Assembly: GCA_029261925.1 (NCBI GenBank)
Contig: JAJDAJ010000102.1
Span: forward strand, 1-32,162
Origin: Deltaproteobacteria bacterium
GTDB lineage: Bacteria > Myxococcota_A > UBA9160 > SZUA-336
Direction: 5' to 3'
DNA length: 32,162 bases
Part shown: one piece after another, positions 16,790 through 26,100 of the stretch
Numbering within the stretch: position 1 is the stretch's first letter
Layout of the letters: each line of letters opens with the position of its first letter
Notes under the pieces: model-generated
What the model saw: the letters and a program-made list of their open reading frames with translations, nothing else
The model's database searches: none
What the model was told of the DNA's origin: nothing
Made by a program: the position numbers and the translations under genes

Positions 16790-18484
16790 TCAGACCGCGC
16801 CCGAGCGCAGGATCTGGCCCGGGAGCTCGCCCTGGTGCTCGCCGTCGCGCATCAGCAGGCCTCCGTTGACGACCGTGGCGTGGATGCCCTCGGCGCGCGA
16901 GACCAGCCGGCGGGCGCCGCCGGGCAGGTCGTCGACGTACTCGGCCTCGACCGCGTCCACCGTGTCCGGATCGAAGAGCACCAGATCGGCCGCCAGCCCC
17001 TCGGCGATGCGGCCGCGGTCGCGGATGCCGAAGAACCCGGCGGGCACCGTCGTGAGCAGGCGCACGCCCTCCTCGAGGCTGAGCGCCTGGCGCTCTCGGA
17101 CCCAGCGCGCCAGCAGGTAGGTCGGGTAGCAGGCGTCGCAGAGCATGTCGACGTGCGCGCCCCCGTCGCCCAGGCCGACCAGGAAGCGGCCGTCCTGGAG
17201 CAGGTTGCGCACGCCCTCGGTCTCGAAGTTCGCGACCTCCGTGTCCACGAGCACGCCGCCGTCCTCGACGGCCAGGTCCAGCAGCGCCTCGAGTCCGCCG
17301 GTGCCGCGCTCGCGGCCGATCTCCGCCATGCTGCGACCCGACTCGACCTCTGCCTGCCCCCGGGGGCTCGCCGCGTCGATCAGGCGCATGCGCTCGAACA
17401 GGCCCTCGATGATCGGCCGGCCCTCCATCTCCTTGCGCACCGCGTCGCGAAAGCCGGCGTCCGCGTAGAGCTGCACCTGCTCCTCCCGGGACTTGTTGAA
17501 CACGGTCTGGAACGCGGTCAGCGCGCCGAGCAGGAACGGGTTGCCCATGTCGAACTGCTGGCGCAGCGGCCGGCACGAGATCTGCGGCACCACGTGGCGC
17601 GGGTCGAGCAGGTCGCCCAGGCGCTCGACCGCACTGAGGTACGAGCGCGGGTCCTCGGGCTGGTTGATCAGCGCCAGGTAGGTGACCGGACGCTGGCTGC
17701 GGCCGGCCAGCAGGCGCAGCATCTCGAGCTCGGCGTCGGACAGGCTGTTGATCTCGGTCTGCGCCAGCGCGGCCTCGATCGCGCCGCGGCCGGTCTCCCG
17801 CAGCACGTCGCAGAGCGCGCCGAGCTCCTCGGCATCGGCGTTGCGGCAGGCGATCGGGCGCCCCTCGAAGCCCACGTGGTTGTTGAGCAGGGTCGTCGAG
17901 AAGCCGAACGCCCCGGCCTCGATGGACTGGCGCAGCAGCTTCGCCATCCCGGCGCGCTCGTCCGCGTCGGCCGCGCGGTCGAAGGCGGCCTCACCCATCA
18001 CGTACTGGCGCAGCGGCGTGAGCGGGACCAGAGCGGCCACATTGATGCCGAGGCCGCGCTGCTCGATGGCGTCGAGGTACTCCGGGTGGGCCTCCCAGCC
18101 CCAGTCGATGGCCCGCTGCATGACCTCGAACGGGATGGCCTCCACGTTGACCAGGTCCCACATGGCCACCTCGCGCGCGTCGGGCCGCACGGGCGCCACG
18201 CCGACCCCGCAGTTGCCCATGACGACGCTGGTCACTCCGTGCCAGGGCGAGCAGGTCAGCAGCGGGTCCCAGGCGACCTGGGCATCGTAGTGGGTATGCG
18301 GGTCGATGAAGCCGGGGGCCAGCGCGCGTCCGTCGGCGTCGATGCGCTCGGCGGCGGCGGCCCCGGACCGGGCGTCGCGCGAGACCTCCACGATGCGACC
18401 GTCGCGCACGGCCACGCTGCCGTGGAAGGCCTCGCTTCCCGTGCCGTCGATGATCCGCGTGTTCTCGATGAGCAGGTCGTGCAT
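16790..18484 (-). CDS. N-acyl-D-amino-acid deacylase-type amidohydrolase
   Basis: This 564-residue metal-dependent hydrolase belongs to the amidohydrolase-3/D-aminoacylase group. The N-terminal small beta domain (LIENTRIIDGTG) is followed by the TIM barrel with FIDPHTHYDAQ (H63, H65, D67) and MGNCGVGVAPVR with the zinc-ligand-type C92. The C-terminal ILxDG-like region (GDGGAHVDMLCDACYPTYLL) carries the conserved catalytic Asp. The length fits the larger proteins of this group rather than 480-residue D-aminoacylases, so the natural amide or cyclic substrate is uncertain. The ATG is strongly supported by AGGGAGG seven bases upstream (18492-18498). It diverges from the VOC-like gene. Confidence 0.9.
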   Translation of the reverse strand: MHDLLIENTRIIDGTGSEAFHGSVAVRDGRIVEVSRDARSGAAAAERIDADGRALAPGFIDPHTHYDAQVAWDPLLTCSPWHGVTSVVMGNCGVGVAPVRPDAREVAMWDLVNVEAIPFEVMQRAIDWGWEAHPEYLDAIEQRGLGINVAALVPLTPLRQYVMGEAAFDRAADADERAGMAKLLRQSIEAGAFGFSTTLLNNHVGFEGRPIACRNADAEELGALCDVLRETGRGAIEAALAQTEINSLSDAELEMLRLLAGRSQRPVTYLALINQPEDPRSYLSAVERLGDLLDPRHVVPQISCRPLRQQFDMGNPFLLGALTAFQTVFNKSREEQVQLYADAGFRDAVRKEMEGRPIIEGLFERMRLIDAASPRGQAEVESGRSMAEIGRERGTGGLEALLDLAVEDGGVLVDTEVANFETEGVRNLLQDGRFLVGLGDGGAHVDMLCDACYPTYLLARWVRERQALSLEEGVRLLTTVPAGFFGIRDRGRIAEGLAADLVLFDPDTVDAVEAEYVDDLPGGARRLVSRAEGIHATVVNGGLLMRDGEHQGELPGQILRSGAV

Positions 18485-18511
18485 GGCCGGGCCTCCCTGG
18501 ACCGCGGCAAG

Positions 18512-18517
18512 TGTATA
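18512..18517 (-). promoter_or_regulatory. Candidate -10 box for the deacylase-LLM transcript
   Basis: TATACA on the minus strand lies 27 nt before the ATG at 18484, upstream of the AGGGAGG ribosome-binding site. It sits in a GTATAC palindrome in the 92-bp divergent spacer. No good -35 is apparent. Confidence 0.4.
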
Positions 18518-18542
18518 CCCGGCGCCGCGCCCGCGCAGGCGG

Positions 18543-18551
18543 TGGTATGCT
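18543..18551 (+). promoter_or_regulatory. Candidate extended -10 promoter for the VOC-like gene
   Basis: TGGTATGCT carries the TGn extension and a TATGCT hexamer. The predicted start near 18558 gives a 19-nt leader with GGAGG at 18566-18570 before the ATG at 18577. Confidence 0.5.
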
Positions 18552-18576
18552 CCGGCTAGCCCAACGGAGGTTCGCC

Positions 18577-19176
18577 ATGTCCGACCCCGCCCGCCGCCTG
18601 CTCAACCACGTCGAGCTGGTCTACCGACCCGGCGAGAAGGACTTCGCGGTCGCGGTCTTCGAGCTGCTCGGCTTCAGGGCCTTCGACGATGGCGGCGAGT
18701 TCCTCGCCGCGTCGGCCGACCCGGCCGCGCCCGACATCATCGACAACACCTGCTACGCCTCGCAGATGACGCCGACGCAGTGGGCCTTCGAGCAGAAGCT
18801 CACCGAGGCCCTGCAGTCGGGCGAGGTCGGCCGCTCTCACGACGCCTACCGCGAGATGCTGCACCGCGAGCCGCAGCGGGCGATGCACTTCGGCGTGCAT
18901 ACCAGCAAGCTGGGGGACCTCGAGGCCACGGTCGAGCGCGTGCGCGAGGCCGAGAAGTCCCATCCCGACCTCAAGGGCCGCGTGCGCGTCTCCGGCACCT
19001 TCTACCCCGGTGGCGAGGGCTCGCTGGCAGACAACATCGTGCAGGGCTTCTTCTTCACCGACGTGCTCGCGTCGGGCCTGGTCAGCTTCGGGCAGCACTT
19101 CGAGCTGCACTGGTACACCGACCAGCCGCCCTCGCTCGGGGTGATCGGCGAGCGACTGAGCTACCAGTCGAGCTGA
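18577..19176 (+). CDS. VOC-superfamily (glyoxalase/dioxygenase-fold-like) protein
   Basis: This 199-residue cytoplasmic protein starts with LLNHVELVYRPGEKDFAVAVFELLGF, a beta-alpha pattern typical of the vicinal oxygen chelate fold with a candidate metal-ligand His. A second module (MHFGVHTSKLGDLEATVERV) repeats the pattern, and the C-terminus (HFELHWYTDQ) has further His and Glu. A specific activity cannot be assigned. The ATG is fixed by GGAGG seven bases upstream. The downstream amidohydrolase begins two bases after the stop, so the two are probably co-transcribed and may act on the same substrate. Confidence 0.72.
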   Translation: MSDPARRLLNHVELVYRPGEKDFAVAVFELLGFRAFDDGGEFLAASADPAAPDIIDNTCYASQMTPTQWAFEQKLTEALQSGEVGRSHDAYREMLHREPQRAMHFGVHTSKLGDLEATVERVREAEKSHPDLKGRVRVSGTFYPGGEGSLADNIVQGFFFTDVLASGLVSFGQHFELHWYTDQPPSLGVIGERLSYQSS

Positions 19177-19178
19177 GC

Positions 19179-20333
19179 GTGGCGAGGGAGCCGGGTACGA
19201 TCGACGCGGACGGCCACGTCCTCGAGCCCCACGACCTCTGGCAGAGCCATCTCGAGGCTCCGCTGCGCGAGCGCGCGCTGCGCTTCGCGCGCAACGATCG
19301 CAGGCTGGAGTACATCGAGATCGACGGCCGGCCGTTCCCGCACATGCCCGCGGGCATGACGGGGCTGTTCGGAGTGATGGGCGTCGAGTCGCCGGACCCG
19401 ACCCGGGCCTACGCCGACTCGATCCCGTTCGGAGCCTCGGATCCCGCCGAGCGCGTCGAGCTGCTCGAGCGCGAGAAGCTCGCGCGGGCGGTGCTCTATC
19501 CGACCCTGGGGCTGCTCTGGGACAGCGTGGTCGAGGACCCGCAGCTGGCCGATGCCTTCGCGCGCGCCTACAACCGCTGGATCGCGGACTTCTGCCGCGG
19601 CTCCGGCGGGCGTCTGGTGCCGATCGCGCACCTCTCGCTCTGCGATGTGGAGCTGGCGTGTCGCGAGCTGGAGCGCGCGGTCGCCGACGGCTGCCGCGGT
19701 GCGTTCGTCGTGCCGTTCACGAGCACGCGCATCCCGCACGGCCATCCGCACCACGACCCGCTCTGGGCCCGCGCACAGGACCTCGGCGTGCCGGTCGCGC
19801 TGCATCCGGCCATGGAGCCCGAGCGCTGCTCCCCGCTCACGCGCTTCGACGGACTGGGCGGCGGCTCTGCCACCCCCGACGCGGTGCGCAGCTGGTACTC
19901 GATGGCGCTCTCGCGCCAGGGCATGCAGCAGGCCTTCGCGACCTTCTTCGCCTACGGCACGTTCGAGCGCTTTCCCGGACTGCGCCTGGGCGTGCTGGAG
20001 TCGGGCGCCGGCTGGATCGGCGCCTTCCTCGACAAGCTCGACGCGATCACCGAGGCGGGCATGGCGGTCTCGCACGCCACGGGGCTGAAGCTGCCGCCGT
20101 CGGAGTACTTCCGACGCCAGTGCTTCATCTCCGCAGATCCCGACGAGACCGCAGCGCCGCGCGTGGTCGATCACGTGGGGGCGCACTGCTTCCTGTGGGC
20201 CTCCGACTTCCCGCACGGCGACCACCCGGCGAACTACCTCGAGAACCTCGAGAGCTTCGTCGCGCCGCTGGAGCACGACACGCGCAGCGCCGTGCTCGGC
20301 GCGAACGTGGCCCGGCTCTACGGACTGGACTGA
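19179..20333 (+). CDS. Amidohydrolase-2-family (TIM-barrel metal-dependent hydrolase)
   Basis: This 384-residue protein belongs to the amidohydro_2 group, which includes ACMSD and gamma-resorcylate decarboxylase. Metal-site motifs are DADGH (D11, H13), ALHPAMEP with the second-site His, and ASDFPHGDHP with the conserved Asp. FPGLRLGVLESGAGW is typical of the family. Substrate is unknown; members hydrolyse or decarboxylate cyclic or aromatic acids. The GTG start follows the VOC-gene stop after two bases, without a strong Shine-Dalgarno. A related protein of almost equal length (383 residues) is encoded at 28343-29494, so the genome carries diverged paralogues within 10 kb. Confidence 0.88.
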   Translation: MAREPGTIDADGHVLEPHDLWQSHLEAPLRERALRFARNDRRLEYIEIDGRPFPHMPAGMTGLFGVMGVESPDPTRAYADSIPFGASDPAERVELLEREKLARAVLYPTLGLLWDSVVEDPQLADAFARAYNRWIADFCRGSGGRLVPIAHLSLCDVELACRELERAVADGCRGAFVVPFTSTRIPHGHPHHDPLWARAQDLGVPVALHPAMEPERCSPLTRFDGLGGGSATPDAVRSWYSMALSRQGMQQAFATFFAYGTFERFPGLRLGVLESGAGWIGAFLDKLDAITEAGMAVSHATGLKLPPSEYFRRQCFISADPDETAAPRVVDHVGAHCFLWASDFPHGDHPANYLENLESFVAPLEHDTRSAVLGANVARLYGLD

Positions 20334-20335
20334 GC

Positions 20336-20374
20336 CAGCCGGCTCCCGGTCTGTGGCGCGCGTCGCGCCGGCTG
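20336..20374 (+). terminator. Nested inverted repeat downstream of the amidohydrolase gene
   Basis: CAGCCGGC (20336-20343) pairs with GCCGGCTG (20367-20374), and inside it GGCGCG (20355-20360) pairs with CGCGCC (20364-20369), so the structures compete. It starts just after the stop codon and lies before the next promoter. No T-run follows. Confidence 0.35.
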
Positions 20375-20405
20375 TGAAGCCCTTCACCGCGCCGCCCCCG
20401 GCCGG

Positions 20406-20414
20406 TGGTACGCT
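20406..20414 (+). promoter_or_regulatory. Candidate extended -10 promoter for the metzincin gene
   Basis: TGGTACGCT has the TGn extension plus a TACGCT hexamer. Predicted start is near 20421, leaving a leader of about 26 nt with GGGAG at 20434-20438. TTCACC lies 20 bp upstream, too far for a good -35. Confidence 0.5.
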
Positions 20415-20446
20415 GGGTGTGGGGCAGGCAAGCGGGAGCAGGGGCC

Positions 20447-23134
20447 ATGGGCGCAGGGAACGAGACCCTCGGACGACGGGCGGCGATGCTCGCCGGAGCA
20501 CTCCTGGTGCTGGGCGGCATCGGGCCGGCGCGCGCCGCCGACCACACCGTCGATCTCGAGATCCGGCCGTACTGCGGCGAGGACGACAGCTGCGGCCACG
20601 GCTCGGTCGAGAACCTGCAGACGTTCGTGCTCGACGCGGTCCAGGAGCTCAACCTGGTCTGGCAGCCCACGGGCATCTCGTTCCGGCCATTCATTCACCC
20701 CAACGACGCCAGCGGTGTCTACAACGTGATCGACGGCTGCCCGCCGGGGAACCCAGGCATGGCCGCCTGGCGCAGCGTCTTCGGCGGCGACATGGAGCTG
20801 TCGAATCCGGGCGTGATCACCCTGCACATCTGGGAGGGGCGTACCTGGTGCTGCTCGAACATTCCCGAGGCGGGAGAGCCCACCAACGAGCGCTACGGCG
20901 TGTTCTGTGACGCCTCCGCCGACCGCGGGGTGCGCGGCCTGGGCACGCTCTACGCCCACGAGCTGGGGCATCACTGGTGCCTCTGGCACACCATGACCTT
21001 CCAGGACTTCGAGCAGACCGATCCGGACGCGCCGCCGCACGACAACGACTTCAGCAGCGGCGTGGAGGACACGAGCCCCGACCCCGGACGCATCGAGGGC
21101 TACAGCGAGACCGACCCCGAGACGCGGGACCTCGACGAGTTCGACAACACGCGCGATGGTCACGAGTGGTGCGCCAGCGTCACCTGGGACCAGAACGGCC
21201 CGTTTCCCGTGGACAGCGGCAGCCCGCATCCGAGCTGGTGCGGCAGCAACTGCGTCGAGCAGAGCGGTGGCGTCGTCAGCTTCTCGGGCGAGGTCGCCCC
21301 GACGCACGCCACCATGTCGTACTACAGCGGTGCGGAGTGTCAGGGGCCCTACGTGCGCCTGGGCAACCGCGTCGAGGGACTCACGCCCGACTCGGTCGAC
21401 CGCATCCACTGGTGCCGCGACAACATCCCCGAGCGCGCCTTCGCCGACGCCTGCGCGGCGCTCGGCGGGGACTCCGACTCCGACGGGATCTGCGACGTGC
21501 AGGACGGCTGCCCGCTCGTGGCCGACACGGCGCAGCGCGACGCCGACGGCGACGGGATCGGCGACGCCTGCGACGTCTGCCCGGACGCTCCGGACACCGC
21601 GCAGACCGACACCGATGGCGACGGGCGGGGCGACGCCTGCGACTGGGACCTGGACGGTGACACCTGCACCAACTGGAACGACGATCACCCGTACGATGCG
21701 CGGCCCGTGACGGGCTCGTACTTCGACATCGGCTGCGGCAGCGGCGGCACGACGAGCACCTGGGAGGGTACGGACTCCGACGGCGACGGCTTCCCCAACT
21801 GCCGGGACCGCGACGACGACAACGACACGATCTGCGACTTCGCCGAGACGCACCCGCCCGACGAGGTGGGTGACCTGCATTCCGACGGCTGCGTGCCGGG
21901 ACCCGATGCCTGCCCCGTCGTGCCCGGCGAGCTCCTCTGCCACGTGCTCGGCGACGCCGCGCCGTGCCCGCCGCCCTGGCTCGACTGCCTCGGCTCGGGC
22001 TGCGTGGAGTTCTTCATGAAGGTCTACGAGCTCATCAATCCGGATCCGACCACGCAGATCTTCGAGAGCTTCCAGATCCACGACGACACGCTCTACGTGG
22101 TGCCGCAGGCCGGACAGGCGATCTCCGAGGCGGCGCTCGCCTTCGGGGGCGCCGGCGCACCGGTCGGTGGGCCGGGTGCGGCCGGGAGCCTCTCCGCCGG
22201 CATCCTGGGCGGCGGAGCCGGCATCTGGCGCGTGGAGCTCTGGTCGCGTGAGCCCGAGGCGCTCGTGTCGGTCATCGGGGACTACCCGGAGAGCGCGATC
22301 CTGCACCGCGGCATCACGCAGGGGCGGCTCGTCAAGCTGACCCCGGGCACCGACGCCAGCGGTCAGAACACGCTGCTGGTCGAGGCGAGCTGGGGCATGG
22401 GGATCGCCGGCCTGCCGCCCGACAGCGACGGCGACGGCGTGCCCGACGTCGCGGACAGCTGCACGCTGGCGCCCAACGCCCGGCAGCTCGACCGCGACGG
22501 GGACGGCTTCGGCGACGCCTGCCAGGTGGACTTCGACGGCGATGGCATCACCACCGATACCGACGCCGCGGTCATCGCGGGCTGTGTCGGCACCGACATC
22601 ACGGTCGAGGCTCCGATCGCGGAGCCGGGTGATGACGCGAGCCTGGGCCTGGGCTCGGCGCTCGAGGATCTCGGGCCCAGCGACGAGCAGCTGGCCGCGA
22701 AGCGGGCCTGCGCGGGCGCCGATCTCGACGAGAACCGGGTGATCGACATCGCGGACCTCTCGCTCGCACGCCTGCGGCTCGGACAGGGCGCAGGGCCGGC
22801 GGCCGCCGTCCGCACCGACACCGATGGTGACGGCCTGCTCGATTCCGACGACGCCTGCCCGCTCGTTCCGCTGCCCGGCGGCTGCCAGTGCGGGGACGCC
22901 GGTGGCGACGGAGTGGTGGGGGCGGACGACGCGCGCATCATCCGCGAGCTGCTCGCGGGCTCCGGCGAGGCCCTGCCGGTGCCGGGTCAGTGCAACAGCG
23001 TGGGACTCGCCGGGCCCGAGAACGGGGCGCGGGTGCCGGCCGACTGCGACATCGCCGATCCCGTGGTGCTGCGACGCGCGCTGGCGGGGCTCCCGCCCGC
23101 GATCACGCCCACCTGCAACCTGCCGGCCTGGTAA
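20447..23134 (+). CDS. Large secreted metzincin-like zinc metalloprotease with TSP3 and dockerin-like repeats
   Basis: This 895-residue exported protease has a signal peptide (about 1-30, ending GPARA-A) and a zinc-peptidase domain (about 32-330). Its HELGHHWCLWH motif (H171, E172, H175, H181) has the three-His metzincin spacing, with Cys in place of the usual Gly. The Met-turn is THATMSYY (M290). The domain is rich in cysteines. Several TSP3-type Ca-binding repeats follow (DSDSDGICDVQDGC, DADGDGIGDAC and others), then an unrecognised middle region (about 520-670), further TSP3 repeats and a C-terminal Cys-framed dockerin-like pair (CGDAGGDGVVGADDARI, then CDIADPVVLRRAL). It is probably Ca-stabilised and acts outside the cell. 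Confidence 0.87.
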   Translation: MGAGNETLGRRAAMLAGALLVLGGIGPARAADHTVDLEIRPYCGEDDSCGHGSVENLQTFVLDAVQELNLVWQPTGISFRPFIHPNDASGVYNVIDGCPPGNPGMAAWRSVFGGDMELSNPGVITLHIWEGRTWCCSNIPEAGEPTNERYGVFCDASADRGVRGLGTLYAHELGHHWCLWHTMTFQDFEQTDPDAPPHDNDFSSGVEDTSPDPGRIEGYSETDPETRDLDEFDNTRDGHEWCASVTWDQNGPFPVDSGSPHPSWCGSNCVEQSGGVVSFSGEVAPTHATMSYYSGAECQGPYVRLGNRVEGLTPDSVDRIHWCRDNIPERAFADACAALGGDSDSDGICDVQDGCPLVADTAQRDADGDGIGDACDVCPDAPDTAQTDTDGDGRGDACDWDLDGDTCTNWNDDHPYDARPVTGSYFDIGCGSGGTTSTWEGTDSDGDGFPNCRDRDDDNDTICDFAETHPPDEVGDLHSDGCVPGPDACPVVPGELLCHVLGDAAPCPPPWLDCLGSGCVEFFMKVYELINPDPTTQIFESFQIHDDTLYVVPQAGQAISEAALAFGGAGAPVGGPGAAGSLSAGILGGGAGIWRVELWSREPEALVSVIGDYPESAILHRGITQGRLVKLTPGTDASGQNTLLVEASWGMGIAGLPPDSDGDGVPDVADSCTLAPNARQLDRDGDGFGDACQVDFDGDGITTDTDAAVIAGCVGTDITVEAPIAEPGDDASLGLGSALEDLGPSDEQLAAKRACAGADLDENRVIDIADLSLARLRLGQGAGPAAAVRTDTDGDGLLDSDDACPLVPLPGGCQCGDAGGDGVVGADDARIIRELLAGSGEALPVPGQCNSVGLAGPENGARVPADCDIADPVVLRRALAGLPPAITPTCNLPAW

Positions 23135-23149
23135 GGCAGCGCAGGAACG

Positions 23150-26100
23150 TCAGGAGCTCCCGCGCGCCGGGGCGGCGGCCGCCGCCCGCCGGACGAGGCG
23201 CGGAGCGCGGCGCAGGACCTGCGCGCGCAGGTCCTCGAGCAGCAGGTACTCGCAGGGCACGAGCAGCAGCGTCACCACGGTCGACAGCAGCACCCCGAAG
23301 GCCAGCGAGATGGCCATGGGGACCATCATCTGCAGGGGTACCGCGCGCTCGAGCATCAGCGGCAGCAGACCGGCGAACGTCGTCAGCGAGGTCAGCACGA
23401 TCGGGCGGAAGCGCGCGGCGCCGGCGCGCTGCACGGCCTCGATCAGGGGCACGCCGGCGGCGCGCTCGCGGTTGACGAAGTGCACCAGCATGAGGCTCGC
23501 GTTCACGACCACGCCGGCCAGCGCGACCATGCCGATCAGCGAGAAGAACGTGAGCTGGCGTCCCATCAGCACGTGGCCGAGCACGGCGCCGACCGCTCCG
23601 AAGGGGATCACGCTCATGATGATCAGCGGCTGCAGGTAGGAGCGCAGCGGCACGGCCAGCAGCGCGTAGATCGCCACCAGCGCCAGCGCCAGACCGCCGA
23701 CCAGACCCGCGCTGGCCTCGGCGTCCTCCTGGCGCGCGCCCTCGAAGCTGAAGCCCACGCCCGGGTACGCCGACAGCAGGCGCGGCAGCTCGGCGCCGAG
23801 CCGGGCGATGATCTCGCCTGGCGTGATGACGGAGCGGTCGACGTCGGAGGTCACGTGTACCACGCGCTCGCGGTCGGCGCGCTGGATCGTCGGAAGCCCG
23901 CGACCGTGCACCACGCGTGCCACGTTCGCCAGCGGCACCGCGGCACCGTCGGCGGTGCGGATGCGCAGCTCGTCGAGGTCGCCCAGCGAGCGCCGCCGCG
24001 CGTCGGGGTAGCGCACCATCACGCGCACCTCCTCGCGGCCGCGCTGCACGCGCTGTACCTCCTCCCCGTGGAAGGCCTGGCGCACCTGGCGCGCGAGATC
24101 CTCGAGCGTGAGCCCGAGTGGTCGCGCCCCGGGTCGCAGGTGGAGCTGCACCTCGCGCTGCGCGGTGGAGAACGAATCCTGCAGGTCGATCACGCCCGGG
24201 TAGTCCGCGAGGCGGCCGCGCACGGCGGCGGCCGCGCGCTCGAGGGCCTCGAGGTCGGGACCGCGCAGCTGCACGTCGATGGCCCGGCCGGCGGTGAACA
24301 GGTCGGCCTCGAAGCTCAGGCTCTCGGCCTCGGGAAACGGCCCCGCCAGCGCCTCCCAGCGCCGCGCGATCCGCCGCGCCCCCACCCGGCGCTCGGTCGC
24401 GGGAGCCAGCGCCATGGTGACCTCGCCGACGTTCGCGCCCAGCGAGCTCGAGGCGTCGAAGTTGATGCCGAGCATGTGGGTGAAGGGCTTGGCGCCCAGT
24501 GCTGCGAAGATCCGCCGCACGCTCGGCGAGTCGCCCGGTGTGTCGCCGTCGAGCTCCGTTCGCAGCACGTGTGCGGCACGCTCGAGCCGCGCCAGACCCG
24601 CTCGGGTGACCTCGGCCGGCGTGCCCGGCGGCATCTCGAGCGCGGCGCTCACGTGGTCGCTCTCGACCGGCGGCATGAACTCGTAGCGCAGGCGGTTGCT
24701 GCCCAGCGCTCCGGCGGTGAGCAGCAGCACGCCGACCGCGATCGCCGCCGCGACCAGGCGCCAGGCCAGCACGCGCTCGAGGGCGGGCGCATAGCCTTCG
24801 CGCACGAAGCGCGCGAGCTGTGCGCTGACGCGTCGCTGCAGCTGGCGCCAGCCGGGCGCCGACGCGCTCTGGCCTGCCGACACGCGCCGGCCGTGACCCG
24901 CCAGGTGGGCGGGCAGGATCAGCTGCGCCTCCACCAGCGAGAAGAGCAGGCAGCCGAGCACGCCGCCGCCCACGCCCGCGAACATCGCGGCCAGGCCGCT
25001 GCCGATCAGCAGCAGCGGGACGAACGCCGCGACGGTGGTGAGCACGCCGAAGATCACCGGCACGTACACCTCCAGCGTGCCGTCGATCGCCGCCTGCACC
25101 GGGTCCGTGCCGCGTTCCTGGTGCGTGTACACGTTCTCGCCGACCACGATCGCGTCGTCGACCACGATGCCCAGCGCCAGCAGGAACGCCATCACCGTCA
25201 TGGTGTTGATCGACATGTCGAGCAGCGGGAAGAGTGTGAGCGCGCCCAGGAACACCACCGGGAGCCCCGCGGCCACCCAGAACGCGAGCCGGAAGCGCAG
25301 GAAGAGCGCCAGCACCGCCAGCACCAGGGCCAGGCCGAGCAGGGCGTTGTCCACCAGCGAGCCGAGGCGCAGACGGATCTCCTCGGAGTGATCGAGCCAG
25401 ATCCCCACGTGGATGCCCGGCGGGATCCAGCCCGCCTCCTCGCGCAGGTAGCGCTCGACGCGCTCGCGGATGTCGAGCGCGTCCTGCCGTCCCACGCGCA
25501 GGACCCGCACCATCAGGGCCGGCTGGCCGTCGGCGGTGGCGTGCAGGTCGACTTCCTCGAAGCCGTCGACCACGCGGGCGAGCTCCCCGAGGTGCACCCC
25601 GCTCCCGTCGGGTCGCGTGACGACGATCAGGTCCTCGAAGTCGCGCCGCACGTACGCCTGGCCGCGCGTGCGCAGGCGGATCTCGCCGTCGCGGGTGCGC
25701 AGGCGGCCGCCGGGCAGGTCGAGCGACGAGCGTCGTACCGCGCTGGCGACCTCGTCGAAGCTCAGGCCGTGCCGGCGCAGCGCGTCCTCGGACACCTCGA
25801 TCGAGATCTCCTCGGGGCGTGCGAAGTGCAGCTCGACCTGGGTCAACCCGGCGAGCTGCGCCAGCTCGTCGCGCAGGCGCCGCGCGATGCGCTTGAGCGA
25901 GCCCTCGTCGGCCGGCCCCGAGACCGACAGGTCCACCACCGGGATGTGCACGATCATGCGCGAGACGACCGGCTTCTCGGCCTCCTCCGGGAAGTGCCGG
26001 ATGCCGTCCACGCGGTTCTTCACCTCGATCAGCACGTGCTGCTCGTCGGCGTCCAGCGCCAGCTCCAGCGTCACGTCGCAGCGTCCCTCGCGTGCGGTCG

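Noticed and set aside
21460..21660. RTX-type toxin repeats
   Set aside because: The DxDxDGxxD-C pattern with regular Cys is TSP3-like, not the GGxGxDxxx nonapeptide of RTX.
20384..22306. 640-codon minus-strand open frame opposite the metzincin
   Set aside because: Reflects the Asp-Gly repeat coding on the other strand; no recognisable protein.
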